From Sphingobium sp. SCG-1 (GTDB lineage Bacteria; Pseudomonadota; Alphaproteobacteria; Sphingomonadales; Sphingomonadaceae), in assembly GCF_002953135.1 (NCBI RefSeq), contig NZ_CP026372.1:1302001-1366000 (forward strand): a DNA stretch of 64,000 nt, read 5' to 3'. Shown here in pieces: positions 57,440 through 64,000 of this stretch (its first letter is position 1; each line of letters begins with the position of its first letter). Made by a program: the position numbers and the translations under genes. Below the pieces are notes generated by a model. The model searched no databases, was not told where the DNA came from, and was given only the letters and a program-made list of their open reading frames with translations.

Positions 57440-58516
57440 ATGACGCTGACCGCCACCTTCACGCCGCTGCCAGCGCTCGACCTGTTAGCGGCACGGTGGC
57501 AGGCGCTTGAGGCCCGTGCTGGCGAAGACAAGAGCTTCTTCCTGGGTTGGACATGGATGAAAAGCTGGCTCTCGACCAGCGGTGCCTCGCCCGAACTGCT
57601 CAGCGTGCAGTCGGAAGGTGGGGACGTGGCGCTCGCCTTGATCGGGCGTGCGCAGGTGCCGCGATTGCTGGGGAGCATCGCAACGCTTTCGCTAAATCAG
57701 GCCGGGGTCACATCGCAGGACCGTGGTTTTATCGAGTATAATGGGCTGCTGAAATCCGCCGATGCACCGGAGGGGATAGAAGCGATGGCGCTGCAAGCGA
57801 TGATGGCCCGCACTGACTGGCGCGCCTTGCAATTGGCGGGCATCACTCCGAACTGGCAATCCCTCGACCAGGGCCGCTTCCGCCGCGCTACACGCGTTGA
57901 TCGTTTGCCCGCCTATCTGATCGACCTAGCCGCTGTGCGGGGTGCGAATGGCGACTATCTTTCCCTGCTGAGCGCCAACACGCGAAGCCAGATCAAACGC
58001 TCAACCAAGGATTATGGCAGCGATCCGACAATCACGGTGGCGGCGGATTCTGTCGTAGCCGAAACATGGCTGACCGAAATGCAGGCACTCAACGCGGGCC
58101 GTCATGCCGATAATGCCTGGGATGACGCGGGCTTCAGGGCTTTTGCGCGGGCGCTGGTCTTGCGGGGACTGACGACGGGAGAAGTCGAACTCCTCCGCAT
58201 CGCGGCGGGCGATCACTTGCTCGGTTATCTGCTGAACTTCCTCTACGCCGGGCGGGCGATGAATTACCAGTCGGCATTTTCGGCACCGATTTCATCGAAA
58301 GCGAAGCCGGGGCTGATGTGCCATGTCGCCGCCGTCACGCGCTATGCCGATGCAGGGCTCTCCATTTACTCCCTGCTGGCGGGCAAGGACCGCTACAAGC
58401 AGAGCCTCGCAACCGGCGAGGAGACGTTGGAATGGTGGACGCTCGAACGATTCTCGCCGCGCCTCGAAGCCGAAGCGCTGCTGCGGCGGATACTCAGACG
58501 CCCAGCTTCCGCATGA
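57440..58516 (+). CDS. FemAB/CelD-like acyltransferase (BioF2-like GNAT fold)
   Basis: The 358-residue protein fits the BioF2-like acetyltransferase (Acetyltransf_6) group with two GNAT-like halves. Marks are KSFFLGWTWMKSWL near the start, SANTRSQIKRSTKDYG in the middle, and SAFSAPISSKAKPGLMCHVA, then LLAGKDRYKQSLATGEETL. Such proteins add acyl or aminoacyl groups in envelope or polysaccharide synthesis; the acceptor is unknown. It overlaps the 3' end of the cupin gene by 23 bases. A related gene lies at 59379. Confidence 0.8.
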   Translation: MTLTATFTPLPALDLLAARWQALEARAGEDKSFFLGWTWMKSWLSTSGASPELLSVQSEGGDVALALIGRAQVPRLLGSIATLSLNQAGVTSQDRGFIEYNGLLKSADAPEGIEAMALQAMMARTDWRALQLAGITPNWQSLDQGRFRRATRVDRLPAYLIDLAAVRGANGDYLSLLSANTRSQIKRSTKDYGSDPTITVAADSVVAETWLTEMQALNAGRHADNAWDDAGFRAFARALVLRGLTTGEVELLRIAAGDHLLGYLLNFLYAGRAMNYQSAFSAPISSKAKPGLMCHVAAVTRYADAGLSIYSLLAGKDRYKQSLATGEETLEWWTLERFSPRLEAEALLRRILRRPASA

Positions 58517-59372
58517 GGCGGTAGAGGAGCCGGTGAAACCGCTGGGCTTCCGGTTTCGCGCCGACCTTCACTGTCGGTAGCTTTCGGCGGCGCAGCATCG
58601 CGTTCAGGCTGTGTAACTCGCCCTCGGCGATGCTCCGGTCAGATCGCCAGGTGATAGAGAAGCTGATCGAGACGGCTGGCCCGTTATTCACGAAATGCGG
58701 CGCCTTCACCGGCACCAGAACAGCATCGCCCGCGAGAAGCTTAACGGGCTTACCCTTGTTCAGAAACGCCGCATCCCACTTCAGGTTGCGGTGCGCCCCG
58801 GCGTGAAACCCTTCACTTTGTTGCGGCGGCACCAGGGTCGGATCGCCCGCGGGAAAGACGGTCATCGTCTTCTCACCCTCGATCTGGAGCAGGATATTAT
58901 GCTCCGGGTCCATGTGGAACGGCGTCACGCTGTCGGGCGAGGACAGGAAAATGAATGCCTCGCGATGGAGCATCCGCCCGGTCTTGCGGGCAACCATCGG
59001 CGCAAGCTCGGCCAACGCGGCGTCCAACATCGCGGCATATTCCGGATCGCACTCGACATTCTTCATCACGACCCAACTGCCATTAGTGTCGATGGTGCGG
59101 ACCGTTTCGCCCAAGGTCAGTCCGTTGTTCGGCGTTTCCTCGGGCCGCACACCCAGCGGCAGCTTGCCGAGGTTATACTCGACTTGCGATCCGGGCATCC
59201 GCTCCGCCAGCATGGCCAGCGCCTCGCGCGAGAACAGCGGATGACCGGCCAGTTGATGCATCAACTTCACCGACAGGTCGGGATAGGCAGTGGCGAAGGC
59301 AACTCGCGCCGATTCACCGAAGGCGCGCGGCATGGCGGCAGAAGATCGGTCGATAGGCTGCTGGAGCGACAT
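58494..59372 (-). CDS. Cupin-8/JmjC-like domain protein
   Basis: The 292-residue protein has a cupin-like jelly roll with probable Fe ligands HMD (in PFHMDPEHNILLQIEGEKTM) and the later His in APHFVNNGPAVS. This matches the cupin-8/JmjC group of Fe(II)/2-oxoglutarate hydroxylases, though the target is unknown. It begins 6 bases after the end of the acyltransferase at 59379 on the same strand, so they probably form one operon. Confidence 0.82.
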   Translation of the reverse strand: MSLQQPIDRSSAAMPRAFGESARVAFATAYPDLSVKLMHQLAGHPLFSREALAMLAERMPGSQVEYNLGKLPLGVRPEETPNNGLTLGETVRTIDTNGSWVVMKNVECDPEYAAMLDAALAELAPMVARKTGRMLHREAFIFLSSPDSVTPFHMDPEHNILLQIEGEKTMTVFPAGDPTLVPPQQSEGFHAGAHRNLKWDAAFLNKGKPVKLLAGDAVLVPVKAPHFVNNGPAVSISFSITWRSDRSIAEGELHSLNAMLRRRKLPTVKVGAKPEAQRFHRLLYRLMRKLGV

Positions 59373-59378
59373 GCGTAT

Positions 59379-60524
59379 CTATCTTCTCTTCATGAAAGCA
59401 GCGGCACGCTCGACCGCGCTGGCCAGTGCAAAGGTCGTGGCGCGGCGAGCACGGGTCAGGCCGCTACCTTTCAGCGCCACCCGATATTGGACGATGCTGC
59501 GCCGCTCGCCCCAAAGGCTGTCGATCATCGGGTGATCGGGTGCGGCGCAACTATCCATCCATGCGATTGCCGGATCGTCCTGCACCGCGCGCAGATTATC
59601 TATCTCGATCAGCACGCCGGGGGAAAAGCGGCCCAATGTCTCGTCGATGGCGATCTTGAAGGAGAATGCGCCGTCGCGATGCTGGAAGTTGATCAGCATG
59701 GCGATCGGCTTTCCATCCAGATCGAGCCGCAGGAAATGAAGTCGCCCATTCGCACAGGCCGCTGCCGTGGCAGCGCGGAAGAATGCCGCGTCGTCGGCGG
59801 AACAGGACAATGCTGTGCCTTCCTGACCTTTCCATCCCGATGCTTCGAGTGCGAGGAAGTCACTGCACCAGTGCGGCAGGTCGGCGGCATCCGTCAGCGT
59901 GCGGCTTTCAACGGCACCCATATCGGCAAGGCGCTTTTGCAGGCGGCGGATTTCCTTGCGCTTCTTCGCGCGGACGTTGGTCTCCCAATAGGCGTCGGCG
60001 GAAAGATCGGACCGGAGCAACGCGCGGTCGTACCGCCCGATCTCCGCAAATCTCCGCCGCTGCGAAACGCACACCGCTTCCAGCGCGGCGGCATTGGCCC
60101 CTGCCGCGTCGAAACCACGTAGATGCAGGAAGTTCGGTGCCCAATCTGCCGCATCCAGTTGCGTCAGGAAGCCAATCCAGGCTGCCTGCTCGTCTCCGCG
60201 ATGGATGAGCGGCGCACCGTAGAAGCAATGCGCGTGCATCCAGTTGGCAACATTGGCAACAGGCAGGCGGCCATGGCGCGGCATCACCGTCACCGGCATC
60301 AGTCCGATCAACCTCGTGCCGTCGAAGACTTCGATCAGCCGGACGTTCTGCTTGCCACGCAGATGATCCAGCGCCGCGCGAAGCATGTCGGGCGCGTAGA
60401 AGGCATTGGCCTCCGCCGCTGCTTCACCCAGCACCGCCCAGCGCGCATCCGGCCCATCACCCGGAAACGGGAGAAGAGGCTCGCCCATGCCGGGCTTGAG
60501 GGCAGGATCGGGCGCCATGTCCAT
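59379..60524 (-). CDS. FemAB/CelD-like acyltransferase (second copy)
   Basis: The protein of about 381 residues is a BioF2-like acyltransferase related to the one at 57440. Marks are APDMLRAALDHLRGKQNVRL, NWMHAHCFYGAPLIHRGDE, YWETNVRAKKRKEIRRLQKR and ALKGSGLTRARRAT near the end. The frame opens at a TTG (60545), but ATG 60524 (or 60518) is a more usual start. It shares an operon with the cupin gene. Acceptor unknown. Confidence 0.8.
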   Translation of the reverse strand: MDMAPDPALKPGMGEPLLPFPGDGPDARWAVLGEAAAEANAFYAPDMLRAALDHLRGKQNVRLIEVFDGTRLIGLMPVTVMPRHGRLPVANVANWMHAHCFYGAPLIHRGDEQAAWIGFLTQLDAADWAPNFLHLRGFDAAGANAAALEAVCVSQRRRFAEIGRYDRALLRSDLSADAYWETNVRAKKRKEIRRLQKRLADMGAVESRTLTDAADLPHWCSDFLALEASGWKGQEGTALSCSADDAAFFRAATAAACANGRLHFLRLDLDGKPIAMLINFQHRDGAFSFKIAIDETLGRFSPGVLIEIDNLRAVQDDPAIAWMDSCAAPDHPMIDSLWGERRSIVQYRVALKGSGLTRARRATTFALASAVERAAAFMKRR

Positions 60525-60580
60525 GACGCCGCATTTATCCGGCAAAGATTAGGGAAAGGCTAAGGTCCGCACGCGTGCCG

Positions 60581-61291
60581 TCATTCCCGCAAGGCGCAGG
60601 CGATGATGCTCTCCGGCTTCGGGCGTGCGCCGATCTTGCGGAACCGCGCCAGATAGCCTCCGGCATTGGGCCGCGCGACCACCTGTTCGAGCCTGTAGCC
60701 CACGGCAGCGAACTCGCAGGCGAGAAGACGCGGCGGGGTTCCATGTTGCCGTGTCGGCCGATTGGCATCGACTACGATGACTTCGCCATCCTTCTTCAGC
60801 GCCGGATGCATATGCCAGAGAAACGCATAGGGTTCGCTGATCTCATGATACATATGCACCATCAGGACACGGTCGAAACTGTCGGCGGGCAGCTTGGGAT
60901 CGTCCGGCGTGCCAAGCTTGACGCTGACGTTCTTCCAGTCCTCTCGCGTCACGCGCCGACCAAGCGCATCGATCACTTCGGCCAGCACATCCTCGGCCAG
61001 AACGCGTCCCTGCGGCCCCACGCGCTTGGCAAGGCGCACCGTATAATAGCCTTCCCCCGCGCCGATGTCCGCAACCGTCATGCCGGGGCGTATCCCTGCG
61101 AGCTTCATGATGTCGTCGGCTTCGTTGAGGCGATCGCGTGCTTCCTCGGTCGACCAGCGTGTCGATACGATCGGCGCAACGGGCCGGTCCGCTTTGGGAA
61201 AGTTCTGCGCCGATGCAGGGCGACTGGGATCGCCCGAAGCGCTGCAACCGGCCAGCAGCACCGTGACGGCGAGCAGGCCGGAGGGTCGCAT
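60581..61291 (-). CDS. SAM-dependent methyltransferase with lipoprotein signal
   Basis: The product of about 236 residues starts at ATG 61291, which overlaps the prfB stop codon (TGATG). The N-terminus MRPSGLLAVTVLLAGCSASG is a clear lipoprotein signal with lipobox cysteine near 16. A class I methyltransferase fold follows, with motif I VADIGAGEGYYTVRLAKRVG and VLMVHMYHEIS. A methyltransferase outside the cytoplasm would lack SAM, so the biochemical role is puzzling. Related exported proteins exist in proteobacteria as I recall. Confidence 0.85.
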   Translation of the reverse strand: MRPSGLLAVTVLLAGCSASGDPSRPASAQNFPKADRPVAPIVSTRWSTEEARDRLNEADDIMKLAGIRPGMTVADIGAGEGYYTVRLAKRVGPQGRVLAEDVLAEVIDALGRRVTREDWKNVSVKLGTPDDPKLPADSFDRVLMVHMYHEISEPYAFLWHMHPALKKDGEVIVVDANRPTRQHGTPPRLLACEFAAVGYRLEQVVARPNAGGYLARFRKIGARPKPESIIACALRE

Positions 61292-62418
61292 CAATCGACG
61301 TCCTCGACGACGACCTTCTCGCCCGTCACCTTCTGCGACAGGGCGGCGGCCATGTAGGGATCAAGCGCACCATCCAGCACATCGTCGGGCGCGGTGGACA
61401 CTACGCCAGTGCGCAGATCCTTCACCATCTGATACGGTTGCAGCACATAGGAGCGGATCTGATGGCCCCAGCCTATGTCGGACTTGGACGCATGTTCGGC
61501 GCTTGCGGCGGCTTCGCGGCGTTGCAGTTCCGCCTCGTACATCCGCGCCTTCAGCATGTTCATGGCTTCCGCCTTGTTCTTGTGCTGGCTGCGCTGGTTC
61601 TGGCAGGCGACGATGATGCCGGTGGGTACGTGCGTGATACGGACGGCGGAATCGGTCGTGTTGATGTGCTGACCACCGGCACCGGACGCGCGATAGGTGT
61701 CGATCTTGAGGTCGCTTTCGTTGACTTCGATGTCTATATTGTCGTCGATCACCGGATAGACCCACACCGACGAGAAGCTGGTGTGCCGCCGCGCCGAACT
61801 GTCATAGGGGCTGATGCGGACGAGGCGGTGCACGCCGCTCTCGGTCTTGGCATAGCCATAGGCGTTTTCGCCCTTGATCAGCAGCGTCGCGGACTTGATC
61901 CCGGCCTGCTCGCCGCCATGATAGTCGACGATCTCGACCTTATATCCGCGCCGTTCGGCCCAGCGCACATACATGCGCTGGAGCATTTCGGCCCAATCCT
62001 GACTCTCGGTTCCGCCCGCGCCTGCGTGGATTTCCAGATAGGTGTCGTTCGCGTCGGCTTCGCCCGCCAGCAGCGCTTTAACCTTGTCCTGGTCGGCACG
62101 CTCGGCCAGTTCCTTTAGCGACTGGATCGCTTCGGTCACCATCGCCTCGTCACCTTCGGCTTCGGCCATTTCGATGAGTTCGGCGGTGTCGGTCTTCTCG
62201 CTGTCGATCGCGCGCGTGGCATTGATCGCACTATCGAGGCGCGTTCGCTCACGCATGACTTCCTGCGCCTTTTTGGGATCGTCCCACAGCGACGAGTCCT
62301 CGACGCGCGCGTTCAACTCGTCAAGCCGCCGCAGCGCGCGGTCCCAGTCCAGAAAACGCCGCAGCAAGTCGAGAGCGGCGTCGATACGGTCGATATGTTG
62401 CTGCGCTTCGGCGCGCAT
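61291..62418 (-). CDS. prfB: Peptide chain release factor 2
   Basis: The 375-residue factor releases peptides at UGA and UAA stop codons. It has the GGQ motif (ASGAGGQHINTTDSAVRITH), HAGAGGTESQDWAEML and GVHRLVRISPYDSSARRHTS, where the stop-recognition tripeptide reads SPY rather than the SPF of E. coli. The gene is one continuous frame, without the programmed +1 frameshift known from E. coli. The methyltransferase gene overlaps its stop codon. Confidence 0.97.
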   Translation of the reverse strand: MRAEAQQHIDRIDAALDLLRRFLDWDRALRRLDELNARVEDSSLWDDPKKAQEVMRERTRLDSAINATRAIDSEKTDTAELIEMAEAEGDEAMVTEAIQSLKELAERADQDKVKALLAGEADANDTYLEIHAGAGGTESQDWAEMLQRMYVRWAERRGYKVEIVDYHGGEQAGIKSATLLIKGENAYGYAKTESGVHRLVRISPYDSSARRHTSFSSVWVYPVIDDNIDIEVNESDLKIDTYRASGAGGQHINTTDSAVRITHVPTGIIVACQNQRSQHKNKAEAMNMLKARMYEAELQRREAAASAEHASKSDIGWGHQIRSYVLQPYQMVKDLRTGVVSTAPDDVLDGALDPYMAAALSQKVTGEKVVVEDVD

Positions 62419-62479
62419 GGTGAATCTCCACTATGTCCATGTCCCTGATCGCTCGCTCTGACGGCGGGCGGGGGAAGTT

Positions 62480-64000
62480 CTAATATATGCCGCCTTGCTG
62501 CTGCATAAAGTCACTGTCGTTCCGTGGCCGCGATGCCGCACTTGCCGCGCGCGCCGCCGCCACTTTCTCCTGCGCCTCGACTTCATCCTTGCGGATGGTC
62601 CGGCGCGGTTCGGATTCGGGCTTGAAGGCTTCCCAGATCACGGGCGCCTTAGGATCGTTGGTCGGCCATGCCCCATAGACACGCTTGCCCGATCGCCGGT
62701 CGATGGTGACCATGCGGATACCGTTGGGTGCGATGAAGGGCGTTTTCGGCATCTTCGCCAGAATAGGCGCCATCGCCTGCTTCCAGATTGGCGCGGCAAT
62801 CCGACCGCCCTGTGCATAACCCCCAAGGCTGCGCGGCGCGTCGTAGCCAAGATATACGCCTGCGACCAGATCAGGCGATCCCCCAACGAACCACACGTTC
62901 GTCGGTCCGTTGGTTGTCCCGGTCTTACCGAACAAGGGGCGCTCCAGATCGCGCAGGACCGTCGCAGTGCCGCGCTGGATCACGCCTTCGGTGATATGGA
63001 CCACCTGATATGCGGTCATCGGGTTCATCAATTGCCGTCCTTCGGGCGTGAAGCGCGGCATGGCCTTCCCATCCCAGTTCGGCGCATTGCAGCCATCGCA
63101 AGCGCGCCAGCGCGTCGGCCAGATCACCTTGCCGCGACGATCCTGCACATAATCGATGACCTTGGGACTTAGCGCGCGGCCATGATTGACCAGCATCGCA
63201 TAAGCGTTGGTTAGCTTCTCGACCGTCGTCTCGCCCGCGCCCAGCGCAAAGGAGAGATAGGGCTGATAATCGCCGATCCCCATCGTCTTGATGGTTTTGA
63301 CCACGCGCTCCATTCCCGTCTGCGACGCCGCGCGCACCGTCATAAGGTTACGCGATTGCTCCACGCCCCAGCGCATCGTCTGCGGCCCCGCATTCTTTCC
63401 CGAGAAGTTTTTGAAACATTTTTGCCCCAGACTGCCGCCCTGATACACGCAGAACGGGCCGTCCACGATGATCGAGGCAGGCGTCATCCCATTGTCCAGC
63501 GCGGACGCATAGACGAACGGTTTGATAGTGGACCCCGGCTGCCGCAATGCCTGCGTCGCACGATTATAGGCGGAGAGGCGCGCATCGAACCCGCCCTGCA
63601 AAGCATGGATACGCCCGCTACGCGTCTCCTCGATCACCATGCCGCCCGACACTTCGGGAACACTGCGCAGTGCCCATTCGGAGCCGTTGCGCACCACCGC
63701 GATCAGGTCGCCGGGCTTCAATGCATTGAACGCCGGACCACCGATGCGGCGATAGGGGATTTGCGCCGCACTCGCCGGGAGTGTGCCCGTCTCTCCGCCG
63801 GAGAAGCCGATCTGCGCCGCACCGCTTTCGCGCGACAGCACGACCGCAATGCGCCAGCTATCATAATCGATGCCGACGGAGCTGACGGCCATCTCTCGCT
63901 GCCAGCCATTGTCGATATTGATCTTGCCGACCGGCCCGGACCAACCCTTGCCCGCGTCATAGCGTTGTAGCCCTGCACGCAGGGCGGTGGTCGCCAGCCC
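62480..64000 (-). CDS. mrcA: Penicillin-binding protein 1A, C-terminal part (runs off window)
   Basis: The frame is open to the window edge, giving the last ~506 residues. The transpeptidase motifs are present: SxxK in QPGSTIKPFVYASALDNG, SRN (SxN) in GVEQSRNLMTVRAASQTG, and KTG in FGKTGTTNGPTNVWFVGG. The transglycosylase part and the N-terminal membrane anchor lie outside the window. The enzyme cross-links peptidoglycan in the periplasm. prfB lies downstream on the same strand, a common arrangement in this group. Confidence 0.95.
   Translation of the reverse strand, partial: GLATTALRAGLQRYDAGKGWSGPVGKINIDNGWQREMAVSSVGIDYDSWRIAVVLSRESGAAQIGFSGGETGTLPASAAQIPYRRIGGPAFNALKPGDLIAVVRNGSEWALRSVPEVSGGMVIEETRSGRIHALQGGFDARLSAYNRATQALRQPGSTIKPFVYASALDNGMTPASIIVDGPFCVYQGGSLGQKCFKNFSGKNAGPQTMRWGVEQSRNLMTVRAASQTGMERVVKTIKTMGIGDYQPYLSFALGAGETTVEKLTNAYAMLVNHGRALSPKVIDYVQDRRGKVIWPTRWRACDGCNAPNWDGKAMPRFTPEGRQLMNPMTAYQVVHITEGVIQRGTATVLRDLERPLFGKTGTTNGPTNVWFVGGSPDLVAGVYLGYDAPRSLGGYAQGGRIAAPIWKQAMAPILAKMPKTPFIAPNGIRMVTIDRRSGKRVYGAWPTNDPKAPVIWEAFKPESEPRRTIRKDEVEAQEKVAAARAASAASRPRNDSDFMQQQGGIY

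Noticed and set aside
58695..60122. A 475-codon plus-strand frame across the cupin and acyltransferase genes
   Set aside because: It is antisense to two well-supported genes and spans their junction; it has no ribosome site or known motif.
62341..62418. Programmed frameshift at the start of prfB
   Set aside because: The frame runs unbroken through the position where E. coli has CUUUGAC, so no frameshift is needed.

Overview
The window is GC-rich chromosomal DNA from an alphaproteobacterium. A sphingomonad (Sphingomonas/Sphingobium/Novosphingobium type) is the best fit. The reasons are large TonB-dependent receptors, a FecI/FecR/TonB-receptor signalling set, an oxidative sugar pathway tied to a receptor locus, NasT/NasS-controlled nitrate assimilation, a CIRCE-controlled groESL and the prfB-mrcA neighbourhood. 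Genes are tightly packed with many ATGA or TGATG junctions. I see no rRNA, tRNA, CRISPR array, insertion sequence or prophage. The genus is an inference from gene content.

Layout. 1-9.5 kb is mixed housekeeping: a partial membrane protein, a dipeptide epimerase, an unusual methyltransferase/anti-sigma-like fusion, a PHA depolymerase, a frameshifted MsbA-like ABC exporter, an exported RidA protein, OsmC, a luciferase-like oxidoreductase and an acyltransferase. 9.8-12.1 kb is groES-groEL with terminator, promoter and CIRCE, followed by a TetR regulator.

13.3-28.6 kb is a carbohydrate-utilisation locus. It holds two secreted beta-propeller glycosidases (GH43-type), a GH5-like enzyme, a TonB receptor, an SGLT-type symporter, a FadR-type GntR regulator, aldose 1-epimerase and a full oxidative De Ley-Doudoroff route: sugar 1-dehydrogenase, lactonase, IlvD/Edd-type aldonate dehydratase, KDGal kinase and KDPGal aldolase. 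The expected flow is a plant polysaccharide containing galactose and/or arabinose to pyruvate plus glyceraldehyde 3-phosphate.

28.7-35.4 kb holds a MipA-like outer membrane protein, two small overlapping unknown genes, and an ECF sigma/FecR/STN-TonB receptor signalling set, then TauE and PspC proteins. 35.5-40.6 kb holds maleylacetoacetate isomerase and a tripartite MFS/HlyD/outer-membrane-factor efflux operon.

40.7-51.6 kb is the nitrate assimilation cluster: nasT, nasS, a long leader with an intrinsic terminator, narK, an outer membrane channel, nirB (frameshifted in this sequence), nirD, nasA and cobA, which supplies sirohaem. 51.6-64 kb holds an ATP-dependent DNA ligase, a CDF metal transporter, a CPA antiporter, purT, ung, a DUF962 protein, two FemAB/CelD-like acyltransferases around a cupin-8 protein, a lipoprotein-type methyltransferase, prfB and the 3' part of mrcA.

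Two genes (the ABC exporter and nirB) are each broken by one missing G in a poly-G tract. The shared pattern suggests homopolymer undercalling or slippage more than independent decay. The most novel-looking items are the methyltransferase/anti-sigma-like fusion, the nitrate leader with a coupled leader ORF, and the small gene pair ahead of the ECF sigma factor.
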